The notes beneath the pieces were generated by a model. That model was not told the origin of the DNA. It saw only the letters and a list, made by a program, of their open reading frames with translations, and searched no databases. From the NCBI GenBank assembly GCA_964030475.1, contig CAXIPT010000001.1, forward strand, positions 21,820,354 to 21,884,353: a stretch of DNA of 64,000 nucleotides. The letters are read 5' to 3'. Positions within the stretch are counted from its first letter, which is position 1. Each line of letters starts with the position of its first letter. The position numbers and the translations under genes were made by a program. Positions 33,801 through 48,900 of this stretch are shown here, piece after piece. The DNA is from Tethya wilhelma. Taxonomy: Eukaryota > Porifera > Demospongiae > Tethyida > Tethyidae.

Positions 33801-36800
33801 TACAGTGGTGCTGAAAATTTTGAAATCGGTTGGATATTTAGAAAGTTATTCAATAGTTCTATCGGCATTCTCAAACCAGATGGACTTTAGTATTAATTGT
33901 AAAAAAAAATTAGTGTCAAAATAAAGATTAAACTTTCAATTAATAGCTAGTCGTATACGTACCTGTCTTGAATGATGGTTTCAGGGTTGAAAGGCTTGTC
34001 GTTGAGTTGGAAATAAATCATACCAACAATAAGAGCAAGAATGGCTGTTGACACCAGCTGAATAGAGAGAAATAAAGGCATAGCATTGTAACAAAATAGG
34101 ACTATGTACACTGGAACCTCATTATTGCAAGCCTCTGATCATGAAATACAGCCACCTTGCTAAAGCAACTGATGGCCTTGGAACAGATTGACTGTCAAAA
34201 TAGGGCTATAATAGAGAGAGGCTTCCCTAAAATCCAGCAACCCGTCAATAATATAGTTACTTTCCAAGGTCCCAAGCCTGACTGGAATAGCGAGGTTCCA
34301 GTACTGTATATAGAATCTGAAACTTAATAATTATGCCTAGGTCATCATGATGAACACATGTTAGTATAGTAGATCATAAGTTTCTAAAGACCACTTTGTT
34401 AGACCACAATTACATAATAATGAAGACACAAACTTGTATACGTTCAAGAAAAGTGTTTTGAGTGCATGGCCTACCTGGATGACTGATGTCATTGGGTTTC
34501 TGATGAGGTTCACCACCGACCGTGCACATAGTATCAGAAGCTGTGATATCGTGTGTGTATGTCAGATGTTTTGTGATCATAAGAATTAACTTTGTATGAT
34601 ACTGACTAGATATTTTTACCTAATATAGGATAGTGTACACAGTGCTGACTAAACCAGAACTACCCAAGACACACACAATGACTACTGCTACCCTTGCTTG
34701 GTACACATGTGCCAGTCCTAGTCCTCAAGGCTAGGCACCGAAGTGGCTCAACCTTTTGCCAATTGTTTATTAGCTACCTGCCTGAGTAGGCATTGGGAGG
34801 GTTCCTTTAGGCCTGGGATTGTTTGTAAAGATTAGACCATTTGAATTTTCATACACGTGTCAGTGCCAATGGGTAACAATAGGACAAACCTGCCAAAAGA
34901 AGTTTGTAGCATAGCCGGCAGAGGATTGCTTGGCCTTCACCCTAGCATTGTTGGTCAGCATGCCATCTAATATGGGAGTCAGCGACTTCTGGACCTCTCT
35001 GTATTGGTTTGATTCTTGATAGGCCGCCCTCAAATCAACCGAAGGCTTTGCAGCTTCTTCTAATGAATCTGAAACATAAAGATTGATTACATTGGGTCAT
35101 GGTAAAAGGTCATCAAAAACAAAAACTACAAATTTACTCCTCATCAAAGAGTATGTCATGATATCACATACCTGTGCCCAGCTAGTGTTTATGTCTACGG
35201 AAAGTCTTTTTAGAATTTACTGGTGTCAATGGAATGCTGAGAGAGAAAGATAACTGGGACTCAGTTGGGAACTGAACCCAAGACCTGAGAGAGCATAAAG
35301 ATATGTATCTCGCATAAGAATGCCCATGACATTGGAGCGAAAGACATGTGTCAGCCGAACCAACTGATTATCTTTCTCTCTCAATGGAGATCCCCGGCGG
35401 ACGGAGTTATGGGTCTGGGTTGGTGGGTTGATGTCAGTTGGTTCAGCTGAGGCCCAGAGGAGGTACGACACGAGTGCGCCTTTGCTGAGCTGGCAAACAG
35501 CTGGACGTGATCAATTCTCATTGTGAACTATTGAGGTCACATGATTGGAATGTAATTAACAGACTTGTCAGCTCAGCAAAGGCGCACTCGTGTCGTACCT
35601 TCTCTGGCTGAGGCCTATACGTAGATGCATATCTTTTGCTCCAATGCCCTGGGCACTCAGTGGCTTGGTGGTAAGAGCACCTATAACTACGGGGGCGGAT
35701 CTAGGATTCTAAGAATAATGGGGTTGTAAATAATGTGCATGAAGCACGCCTAAAATTTTTGGAAACCATGCCCACTAATTAATGTAAACATGCCCCAAAA
35801 GTGTTCTCAGTCATGCCCATTTAGTTCAAAGTACACAGTTGGCAGTGATTTCTTGGCGAGGTATGTATCCATGTAACCTTTGAGCCTGGAGCAAAAATGC
35901 TAGAAATATTTGTTTCTACTTATAAACTAAGCTTTTAAATTAGTGGCAGCAACTTTCTGCATAATTTAGGTTTTATAAGTAGAAACAAATATTTCTAGCA
36001 TTTTTGCGCCAGGCTCAAAGGCTACTTGGATACTTACCTCACTGAGATAGCTGAGCATGAACACAAAATTTCCAATGCAGTTTACTCATTTGGGGGGGGG
36101 GTTGCAACCCCAGAAACCCCAACTACTGAGTCCCAAAATGTTTATAGCATAATCTTTCTCTCTCAGTATTCCACTGACATTACTATTAATTGTCCGTGAT
36201 GTGCTTACTTTCTTACCTTCTTCAGTGAAGACATCTTTGTTGGCATGTACTTCACAATGAGTGATGACATCAAGAAAGAAGTCAGCTGGATTCTCATGCT
36301 CTTCACAGGGAAAACCTAAAACATATTTAAAAAATAGTGATACTTGTTGAGTCGTGTCCATGAAAGGAATGTTGGTGCTTAATTAACCTTCATATTGCAT
36401 GATGATAAGGGAGATTGCTAATAAATGGGTATTTAAAATTTAATAGCATTGGAAAACCAGACAAGAAATGGATTTCGGCACATACCCGACTATTTCAGCT
36501 AGTCAGACATAAACATTATACAATGTCATATAATTTGGGCAATCAAACCTATGCTGACAATTGCTTATGTATGTATGCAGATACCTAGTGAATCAAAGTA
36601 TTGCATTGCTTGTCTGGCTGGACCATGGTAGACCATCTCCCCAAGAGAAAGAAGACTCAAGGTGTCGAACAACTTGAAGATGGAGTAACGAGGTTGATGA
36701 ATGGTCACAACAATGATCCTCTCTCCGTTAATACTCAACCTGCAAAATATAGATTTGACAGTCCATGCATGCATGAGTGAAAAACTTATGATTACTGGAA

Positions 36801-39800
36801 TGCAAAATGTAAATCATACATAATGCTATGGCCCAAGTTTGTTTCATATAAACTATTACCATATAGTGGGAAAGTTTTGCGGTGTCAAACTTTCGCGGAT
36901 CGATGTCTATAGCCAAACATTTTTGCGGTTTAACTTTTGCAGATGAGCTGTGTGAGCCCATGTGTGCATACATTACAGAAAAATTTCGGGGATTCGTGGA
37001 TATCTGAATCCAATTTGCAAGCTATATCAAATCTTGCCCAATGTACATTTACTTCGAGGGAGAACCTACATAGCTCATGAGGCTACATGTTCTATATAGC
37101 TGACTATTCTTCATAATGCATAATATACTTTCACAATATACACTAGACTTGAAGCTAAAGTGAAGTGATTCATACCACACAAGTATCTACTTTTACAACA
37201 AAAGATTGTACAACTGGAAAAAAACAACAACAACAACAACATAGACATAATCTATCATTAGCCACACTTAAAGTCTCTATAAAACCACACTCATCCCTCT
37301 CTCTCTCTCTCATACTTACTTAATCGGCCATAATAATGGGTGACCCTATCATTCAAATCCAGTGATAGACTGCTGATAGTGCACACACAAACAAAGTCAT
37401 GTGATGGTTTTCCCCATGAATATAATTAGATAATAAAGGGAGGAAAGCACTATAATATCATCACTAATTTGAAGGAATGCTCATTGCATGGATCCATGCT
37501 CACAGTAATATAATACAGCAACTATACCTACAAGTTAGCTTTTCAATAAATTATTATCACAAGTCAGATAAAAAGAAAAAAAAAGAAACAAATTAAGATC
37601 AGCAAACAATTATATATTCTGTTAGTTAGCAAATGGAACTATTAGAGCTAGTCCTATCAAATGAACTGTGTCACTATATAAGCACTGTTTTGTTACTAGA
37701 AGTTAAATGTGGGACGTTCTATGACCTTTTGTGGTGTTTTTTTTGTTTCTAACACGATATCTTGTGATCTGGGCACCACATCTGGATACCAGCTCTGTGT
37801 ACGCATGTATATTGCGCTTTTGGTGACAAAAAATGTCACAAAATGTCACGCATTTAATCTTTGGTAACAAAACAGTTCTTATAATTATTATAGTGACATA
37901 GTTCCTTTAACCCCTCCCTATAGTATATGTATATCAGTCCTCACTGGTGACATGTAGTATGGTGTCCCCACAAAGGTCTTGGCCAAAGAGAAGTTGTGGT
38001 GGAGGATCCTCGCCCGTCCAAATTCACCTAGCTTCACATTGTGTGAGGCATCCAGGAACACATTGGCAGGTTTGAAATCACGATGTAATACCTTTAGATC
38101 ATGTGTGTGTGTGTGTGAGTGTGAGTGTGTGTGAGATAAGCTGTACAGTTACTGATATGTGACAGTGCCTCCCTCTATTTCTCTCCCTTACCTTGTGGAC
38201 TCCCTCTCTCTGTCTGTGGCAATCTTGGAGAGCCAGCAGCAGCTGATGAAACACCTTCTAGATGATCTTCTCCTCCAAATATAACCTACACACACAATGA
38301 GACCTGATAGCACTCTCTTATAATATATTTTAGGTTTCTAAGGTCCATTTGGTTTGAGAATGATGCCGGAAGTAAAATAATGAGATTCATGCAATACTTT
38401 TTAGTGAGGTAAAATAGCTAACTTTTGACTGGTAGGGCGTAGGAAGCTGGAAAAGCAATTAAAAGAGCGGGGAGAACAAGTGCTTTCCAATGGAGCTTGA
38501 AATTTTGAAATCGGTTCCATGGATATTTAGAAAGTTACTCAATTTTTTTCTACCGGCATTCTCAAACCAACTGGATTTTTAGTATCATAAGTTCCTTTAT
38601 TTTCTATCCATAAAGATACTCGCAATCAATGTGTTGATCTTAACACGTACAATGTTTGATTTCATACAAAGGTCGTATAATGATGGAGCTGGAACCATTG
38701 CAATCAGCTCAAGAGATCTTTAAAATGGTGTCCTTGATTTGAAAAGTTTGAAAATGGCAAAATCTCACTCAACCATGAGCTGTAGTTCATGGTATCAGAC
38801 AAACTTGATAAATGCAAATTTAGTGACGTACTACATCATTTGAAAGATCTTATTTTGCTGATTGCAATGGTACAAATCCCAGCTTCATACAACCTTCCTA
38901 GACTGACGTAATCAACGCCATCAAAAGAAAAAGTATTTTGAAGTGATACTAGAGTTAGTTATTTCTGCCATACGCAAGTAAAAAACAGCTGCCAGTTTCT
39001 ACATATTGCTCAATACATTTTTGCCATACGCGACTCATTTTACATAATAGTGAGAGCTCAATCTATTCCATCCCTCCCCACCCCTCCCTCACACAATGTG
39101 CCTCACTTGTGCTGCCTGGCCCTAGCGATGAGAGTGACCAGGTTGCCTCCCTGGCAGTACTCCATGATGATGTAGAGGGTTGATCCTGTCATGGCAACGG
39201 ACGATGTGAGGATGTCTCGACTCCATCAGAAGGTTCACCTCCTGGATCAACAGTTGCTTCTCCTTCTCACTCATACCACCATAGTCTATCTCCTTCCACA
39301 CAAACACCTGGGGAGGGAGAAAGAGAGATGAACTTATCACAACAGACCACCATAGTCTATCTCCTTCCACACAAACACCTGGGGAACACAGCAATGGATG
39401 ACAACAGTTGGCATGGGAACAATGATTCATGTAGCCAAGGAAAATAATAAGTAGAAACTATTGAAGGGCTTCATTAAAGTTTATATGCCCTTGATTAAAG
39501 CAAAGTTATTACACAGTTTGAGCACAGGGACAAGACTATTCTAATTCTCTCACTTTATTGTCCGTGCGGCGTTTGACTTTCTTGCACGTCCCGAAGGAGC
39601 CTATTCCGATGGTCTCCACTACTTCAAAGTCTTCTAGTTTGGCTGCTGGGCATTTTTGAATTGAAGCAGCTGGATCCGTATACTGTCTGTATACTATCCG
39701 TGTGAGTCCGTGTTTTGTTTGCTGACTCAGCACATGGTGCGCATCAATTAGAAAAATTCTAACCAACAGTATCTGGTCAGCAGAGAACATTTGATCATTT

Positions 39801-42800
39801 ACAAATGAAGCTAGCATACAGATTGGACCAAGATTCTCAAGAAGAAAACCCTCTCTCTTAGTCTTACAGCGTGCCGTGGGCCAGGAATTCAAATCGTGAC
39901 CAGCGGTGGATGTGTTGGGAATGATCCCCATGAATCTTTGCTGTCCTCTTCTTGATCTGGGAGAATGTCTACATCCTGAGAGGCCACGTCCACAGGGCTA
40001 CCCTGGCGGTGTGTTCTTCGTCCAACAGCAAACCACCTCAGCATTCTCAGGGTTCATCCATAAGGTGAAGCTTCTCTTCCTCTCAGTATGATGATGTCAG
40101 GCCTAAAGGTATATCTGACTCTTATTCAAATACATGTACTCTCATAGTTTGAGATAGCTTGCTTGTTTTAGTTTTATCTTAACCTACCTATTTATACAGT
40201 GCCTATGTGGTCTGGCAGTGTATGCACATCTTTATCCTTACATGTATGTAAATGCTGTCACAGATATTTGTTCATTTTAGTCTAACAGCAAATCCATCAA
40301 AGACAATATGGTGTACCTACACTATGGAACATCTGTTTTATGGTTTAATCATCTGCACACATAACTCCTATAATTTAAAATTATTTCGAACTTGTTGAAT
40401 TATGATCACGTGGTGTGCACATGGAACATCAGCCCCACCCTCCGAAATGCTCTGCCAGCAGAAACAAAGTCCAATAGCAACAACAATAAAAAGATTTCCT
40501 AACATACGTGTTAATGCAAGTGAAGAATTGAGTTGCTATCTCTTCAGGAGGCAAGAAGACCGGCTGCATCACTGGACTGACGGGGGTCTGGATGTAGGCA
40601 GGCGAGGTGGATATAGTGGTCGTTAGTGTGCCTGAAAGAGGGGCTGACTCAGGGTGTATGGGATTTGTAACCTGAGGGCTGTAGCTATAATGGAATTCAC
40701 GAGGGCGAAGCCCAAGGGATTCCATTTTAGCTACAGCACGAAGGTTACAAATTTTAAGGTTACAACCCATACACCCTGAAAAACCATAGTACAGTTGGCT
40801 TGTACCATGGTATAGCTTGTTCAGATGTACTTATACAAACAAGAGGGTGTATTGGCTCATACACCCTAGGTTGTGTATGACTTCAAAGGTTTGGATAGGG
40901 TATATGAGTATTGTATCAGCTGCTTTTCCTTTGATGAGTAGCTTAACCCCATGGTACAAGCTATCATGTACATACCTGTGTGAGAAGCTGGTGGATGGAT
41001 CTGCCTGGGGTCTAGAACTGTAGAGGAAAGATACATGTACCATCACCTAGTGTCCATCTGCTTTGAGAATGCCACCAGAAGTGAAATAATGAGATTCATG
41101 CAATACTTTCGATATGTGGCAAAATAGCTAACTTTGACTGGTAAAGCTTAGGAAGCTGGAAAAGCAACCAAAAGAACAGGGAGAACAAGCACTTTCCAAG
41201 GGTGCTTGAAATTTTGAAATCAGTTGGATATTTATGTAGTTCTAAAGCTATTCAATTTTTTCTACCGGCATTCTCAAACCAGACAGACTTTAGTGCCAGT
41301 CTACAACACCACCTGGCTATAACAGCTAGCTAACCTGAAACAGTGCAGTCTCCACTCATGACACTCCCTCCATTGCAAAATGTAAATCATACATAATGCT
41401 ATGGCCCAAGTTTGTTTCATATAAACTATTACCATATAGTGGGAAAGTTTTGCGGTGTCAAACTTTCGCGGATCGATGTCTATAGCCAAACATTTTTGCG
41501 GTTTAACTTTTGCAGATGAGCTGTGTGAGCCCATGTGTGCATACATTACAGAAAAATTTCGGGGATTCGTGGATATCTGAATCCAATTTGCAAGCTATAT
41601 CAAATCTTGCCCAATGTACATTTACTTCGAGGGAGAACCTACATAGCTCATGAGGCTACATGTTCTATATAGCTGACTATTCTTCATAATGCATAATATA
41701 CTTTCACAATATACACTAGACTTGAAGCTAAAGTGAAGTGATTCATACCAACAATACTAATTACTATAGTTGCATAAACATGCATGAATGGAATAAGTGG
41801 CTTCATTGTGTGGTGTTTCACCTGATTGTACATAAGATCCAAATGCAAGAATTATATTGATGCTGCAAGCTTGGTGTACTTTGAAACTCTGAACTTGGAA
41901 TACCTATATTGCTAACTTACCACACCCATTGAATTGACACCAAAGTTAGATATTGTCTATAAATATAATGTATTGCTTGCGGCCAATCACTACATACAAC
42001 GGGTGTAGTGACAGTGAATGAATAGTGAGATTTGCTACCTCAGGTAGTGTGCCATATTGAGTTTCAACCATTATATCAAGAGAAATTCAAATTCAAAACC
42101 ATGTCAGAAACAAACCTACAATTCGTTGGAAAGAATATAACTAATAGAGGATGGTGCTTTACTCTCTACCAGAAACAGCCAGAGGAATCAGAAGTACTAA
42201 ACATGGCTTGGAGAACATTAAGACTCTCTGCCCCTCAATCTGAACCAACTTGGGGAAATTTACGATGGAATTTGCAATATCAAGTAACTATTCCAGAAAC
42301 AGAATCAGAAGAGATTGTTAGTGCTAGTGGAAATTTAAGCCAGAATGCAACTGTCGGGTTCAACTACGAAGCGTACATGAAGGATGGATACACCCAAATC
42401 AAGGAAGTCGGGGAAGGAACAGAAGGCTACATCAAGATCAGAAACAAAACCTCCAGCCAGTGTAACCTCGGTATCAGTCTGAGTGACAGTCTCCTGGCTT
42501 TACAGAAAAATGTTGAGATTGGAGTGGAAGCAGGATTCAAGATTTCTCCCATTTACAATCTTGGGCTCTTTGCAAATATTAAGGAGGGAAGTATTCTGAC
42601 TTCAGATGCTGAAGTTGGACCTATTCAAATGCAGTTTCCACCAGGAACGAGTTCAGTTGAGGTGAAAGCTTATTTTGATCCAACTGGTAGTATAACACTT
42701 TCCACTCCAAAGTATAGCCATCCATAAGACTCAATCTTTGTAGTAAAAAGTACATGTATGAATGACTTTTAAAGTTATCGTATATTACTGTACCACACTG

Positions 42801-45800
42801 ACACAAGTTTAAAACTCAAGTCACAGTTGTTTGGACAAGTAGCATTAAGTTATATGGCATTGCATGCCATTGAATTGGTTAACTAGATTTTTCTGGACAT
42901 GGTATATAGAATTCAAAACACAATTGCCAAAGGAGCTACCGTATAGCCGGAAACATTGACGGTCAAAAAATTTGACGATTTGCTCCGCGGAACGTAAAAT
43001 AAAAATATTGACGAATTTAAATTTGACGATGTGCGCGTGCGCACAATACATTCATATAAGGCGCCCAAAATATTGGCGGATTTAAATTTGACAATTTGGA
43101 CTTTAACCGTCAAACCGTCAAATTAAAATCCCCGTCAATATTTCCGGCTATACGGTATACCAGTACTAGAGAAGACACATCAAGACAAACCATAAAATAA
43201 TTATACAGGTAAAGAATTTAAGGTAAGTAGGTTTATTTTATAAGTTCGCCAAGGTGATGGAAAATGTTATCCTGGAAATAGTTCGTACCAGATCATATGT
43301 GGTCTACAACATCATCTCAGGGAAGACCATCAACAACAAATCAACATTTTTGAACTAAAGCCAATACGTGATGCATTAGATGCTGAAATGAAGACTCTAC
43401 AAGCAGCAGGCATTGGTGTTGTCAAGAAACAAGCTGAGCCTATTAGCATGCAAGAAGAGGAATTGTTGCACAAGCTAGTGGTCAATTATAGGTGCATGAC
43501 CGTTCACCTCGAGCTCTCTTAAATACTATGGTCTGGATGTGTGGATTATTCTTCACCTTACGAAGCGGAAAAGAGCACTGACAACTTACACCTCTCCAAA
43601 TTGAGTTGCATGAGCCTGTTGTCTTATATTGTGTATAGAAAGAATGTTGCCAAAAACAATCAAGGAGGATTGAATCAGCGAAAGATCATTCCTAAAGTTG
43701 TGACTCACTATGAATCTTCAAATTCTGATCGCTGCTATGTTCGCTTGTACAAGAAGTACACCAGCAAGATGCCTTCTAATTGCAGCCATTAGAAAAGCCA
43801 CGGCCTAATCAATGGTACAAAAATGTTCCTGTTGGACATAATCCGTTAAGTGATGTTGTTCGTAATATATGCAAAGCTGTTAATATTGCTGGTTATAAGA
43901 CAAATCATTCTCTTCGGGTTACGGCAGCTACGAGACTATTCCAGAAAGGTGTTGACGAACAGCTTATCATGGGGATTACAGGCCATAGGAGTGTTGATGG
44001 GGTGCGCTATAAGAGAGTAAGTTCTGAACAACAACAAGAGCTCTCCAGTATGCTAGAGTGTGAAGTTGTTGAAGAACATACAGCTGTTGTGGATGAAAGT
44101 CAAACTAGAAGAAAAAGAGAGGCAACTAATGTCATCAGTATGCCATCGCCAAAGAAACTTGCAATTGAAGATAATGACTCTGCATGACAAAGAAAATACA
44201 TGCAGCTGTGCCAAAGAATCACAACAGTGGAACACTGTAAATGAAAGCACCGCTGGTGCACAAACCTCGGCACATTCAACTAGCTAATGCACTTAATACA
44301 TACATGCATACACAGCTGTGTAAAAGAGTATATCATACTTATATGTATGGCCTGGGTGAATCAAGAAAACTAATAGGCCACCATCATAATACATAGATGG
44401 TTACCGTTGCTGCCTCTGTGATGAAACCGTGGCACAGTGAGCACAAGACTGTGGCACAGCTGAATACTTACCTGCATGTTGTTAGCTAGCTACCAAGCAT
44501 ATTACAAAGTCTAGCTGGGCTACCTAAACCAGTCTATGCCTGAACTTGATAATTAGTAACCCAGCTTGCATCATAGCTCTGAGATGCAGGCTGGCATGCA
44601 GCAATGCAGGCAATGCACACTGATGCAGCTGAGCTAGCTAGCCACACAGAAAAATCTATGCATGCCAAATTATACATCTATATGCTTATATGGAAATCAG
44701 GCCAATTCTTTTCTGTCTTACCAAGCACCACTGACCAAGAGCAACAGCAACAGCAGCCATGCAGCTAAGCTGAGCTGCTTCCATTCAACATGAATTCTAG
44801 ATAACGCACACCAGATCAATGGGCGTGGCCTCGAAGCTAAGCGTTCAGAGAAGCACAAAAGCCTCAAAACTCAGCAACTACACGGTTTTGGATAGCAAAA
44901 AATATATTTCTACAAGATCATTCAGATTTATGAACGTAAATACCATCAGTTTTGTCGGTAGAGCTGTCTTTCTTGAGATTTTGATGGGACAATCAGACAG
45001 ACAGACAGACAGACAGACAAAACGACTACCGTAATCCTCTGCACTTTGCACTTGCTGAGGCTTAATAATGAATTGTGAACAATAAAGTTTTGTGGTTTAT
45101 TGCTTCCTTTATAGTAACCACAGGGTTCTTAGTAACTATAGACAGTGTGTCAGACAGTGACTTAGTGTAGTAGCCAAGTAGGAGACCTACCCACATCAAA
45201 GGAACACCTACACAATCAGGTCCAAAGCTCGCTAAAAATGGCTCAGTTTCCTGAAAATTGAATTTGTACCAATGTAACCAGCACAAAAAAAGAGCTTTCA
45301 AAAAAATTAATATAAAGATATTGTCCTCTTTCTGGTTAAATCAAAGCACCACTGGTGCACAAGCCTCGGCACATTCAACTAGCTAGTGCACTTAATACAT
45401 ACATGCATACACTGTGTAAAAGAGTGCATCATACTTATATGTTTGACCTGGGTGAATCAAGAAAACTAATAGGCCACCATCATAATAATAAATATATAGA
45501 CAATCTAGCTCAGATGCAGGCTGGCGTGCAACTGAGCTAGCTCAGTAGCCACTCAGAAAAATCTAAGCATGCCAAATTTTACATCTAAATGCTTATATAG
45601 AATTAGACCAACTCTTGTCTGTCTTACCAAGCACCACTGACCAAGAGTAACAGCAACAGCAGCCATGCATTGCTGCTTCCATTCAACACGAATTCTAGAT
45701 AACGCACACCAGATCAATGGGCGTGGCCTCGAAGCTAAGCGCTCAGAGAAGCACAAAAGCCTCAAAACTCAGCAACTACAGCATTTTGGATAGCAAAAAA

Positions 45801-45885
45801 TATATTTCTACAAGATCATTCAGATTTATGAACGTAAGTACCATCAGTTTTGTCGGTAAAGCTGTCTTTCTTGAGATTTCGATGG

Positions 45886-45917
<32 letters not shown>

Positions 45918-48900
45918 AAACGACTACTGTAATCCTCTGCACGTGCTTTGCACGTGCCGAGGCTAAATAAAAGATACAAAATTGGTTTGATTCATAACCC
46001 TTTAGCCCCTAAAAAAAGTCTGACTACAATTTGGCCCAGGTTTAGCAAAACAACAAAATGGATATCATTTGAATGTTTTTATTGCACTGAATACAATGGT
46101 AAAGGTCACGATTCCATACGACCTTTTTACTCTATAATATACACAAGGTGCTTTTAGGTGCTTTTTCAATACTGACTACATATTTAACTATTTTCAGTCA
46201 ATGGTTTATTGTGTGAAAATGGAACTTGTATTAATGTAACCAGCATAAAAAGAGCTTTCAAATTATTATAGATAGCCAGCTTTTGGGTTAAATAAGAAAT
46301 ACAATGTTGGTTAGATTCATAACCCCTTAGCCCCTGTAAAAGTTTGACTGGAAATCATATTCAGCACTTGAATTATGAGTGAAGAGATAATTTGGCCTAC
46401 TTTTAGCAAAACATAACAAAATGGATATCATTTGAATGCTTTTATTATACTGAATACAATGGTAAAGGTCACAGTTCCATATATAATATACACAAGGTGT
46501 TTTTAGGTGTTTTTTCAATACTGACTACATATTTTTTAACAATTATCAATCAGTGGTTTGTTGTATGAAAATGAAGCTTGTATCAATGTAACCAGCATAA
46601 AATGAGCTTTCAAATGATATATAGATTGCCATCTTTAGGATCAAATCGAGAGATACAAAGTTGGTTTGATTCATAACCCCTTAGCCCCTGTAAAATCTGA
46701 CTGGAAATCATATTCAGCACTTATGAGTAAAGAGCTAATTTGGCCCACGTTTAGCAGCATATAATTATAACAAAATAGATATCATTTGAATACTTTTATC
46801 GCACTGAAAACAATGGTAAAGATCCCAGTTCCATACAACCTTTCTACTCTTAAATATAAACAAAGTGCTTTTAGGTGCCTTATATACTAATATTGACTAC
46901 ATATTTTTAACGATCATTGGTCAATTGTTTGTTGTATGAAGATGAAACTTGTACCAATGTAACCAGCATAAAATGTGCTTTCAAGTGATATGTAGATAGC
47001 CATCTTTCGGGTTAAATCATGCAAGGGATACAAAGTTGATTTGATTAATAACCCCCAAGTCACAGTACAAGTCTGATTGCAACAGTGCTTATGGGTGAAG
47101 AGCTAATTTGGCCCAGATTTAGCAAAATATAACAAAATGGATGTCATTTGTATGCTTTATCTCACTGAATACAATGTTAAATATCCCAGTTCCATACAAC
47201 CTTTTTATCATTAACCCTTTAATTACGAATGAAATGATTTAAATAATTGGAAATTGGACATGAACCTCTAAAACTGAAACTCTGTAGTAATCAGGAATGT
47301 GTCAATATAACTTTAGGCTCAAGTAAAGTATTATACTACTCTGTCATCACCACTTCAGTAACTTTGAAAAGCAATTCAAGACAATTATAGTCTCATTACA
47401 TGACTAAGCTAGCATACACAGAACTTTATCTTGTAACAGAAATGTAAGTATATGATGATACCTTTTCAGAAGTTTTAATACAGAGACAGCTGTGTTAGCA
47501 TCTAGTCCAGTGGTGGGCTCATCCAGAAACAGTATCTGTGGTTCAATAATCAACTCCATACCAATGTTGGTACGCTTCCTCTCCCCACCAGACACACCAC
47601 GGAGGAACTCTGTGCCAACCTAGTACGTACAAAGAACCAAAAGTTTAATGCTAACTGCATGAACAATCAACGTTGCGTATACCTTTGTACTAGCACAACG
47701 TTCAAGCCCCAGTTCTTCAATAACCCTTTCCACTCTCTCTTTCCTCTGCTTGAATGTCGTGTGAGATGGTAGTCGAAGTGCAGCTGAGAAATGAAGGTTC
47801 TCACGAACAGACAGAGTCCCCATCACCACATCATCCTGCAACATTGTGTAGTCAGAATAAACACTTCTGAATCATGTCAATAGCTAGCAGTTCACATGTT
47901 ATGCTCACAATGATAGACTATAGGAGTTAGTTAACTGTTAAGCATGGCACAGTACTTTCTTGTGTCAGATTTAAGCAACATGCTGGTCATGTACTTACAT
48001 CATGCTCCAATTTCCGAAGTATTGAATTTTGGTGTATATACTTACCTGGACAACATACCCTGAGGCACACTTGAAGTTTTTTGGTTGTCTTTCTCCATTG
48101 ACTAGGACGTGTCCACTGACTCCTGACTTGCCCTTACGACCAGCAAGAATGTCAAGAAGGCTACAATGGTGAATATAAATCGGGATTATATAACATAGTA
48201 TGTGAAATGAGGGTAACAAAAGAATGATAGCCTTGTTCCCATGTTCTCTGGCCGTAAATAATACTAACTGCATGCCAAAAAATTTAGCCTTTTTTCTTTC
48301 ACATTCACTGGGGCCACCGGCGTGACTTTGTAGGGAGATGGACCGGAGCCTGTGAAAGAGGCTAGCTTGAAGGTCTGACAAAGAACACAAACAAATAAAT
48401 TCATTAGGTTTGGAAGGGTACCATCTATAAGAGGTCATTCATTGGCACACTCAACTCTCCTGCTGTTACATAACCACTGATACTATTCATGTGCAGACTT
48501 AAGCCATTGTCTCAGTGACCACAATGAGGGTGGAGTACACTCACTTCCTTCAGTACCAGGACTAATGTTGTCACAATAGACCACAATGTCATCATGTAAA
48601 CCAAGTAATAATAAATTATTTAGAAATACATGAGAGTGGTGAATTTAAAGTAGTCACTGTCTGACTCACACTTGAATACCATTTGATTCTCACTGCTGTG
48701 CCAAAAGCAAACTTGCTAATGTCACAAATGCCACAAATACCACACATCAACATACACTAATACACAAAAGTTTGATAACATTACAATCGATAATAGCAAG
48801 CACACACAGTGAGCTAAATGTACATCAGATAATCCATGACTTACGATGTCTTTCCACTGCCTGTGGGTCCCATGATAGCATTCAAACCAGTAGGTAGCAA

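Noticed and set aside
36728..36973. Matching 81-codon minus frames here and at 41301-41546
   Set aside because: They arise from the 377-bp direct repeat, not from conserved coding sequence.
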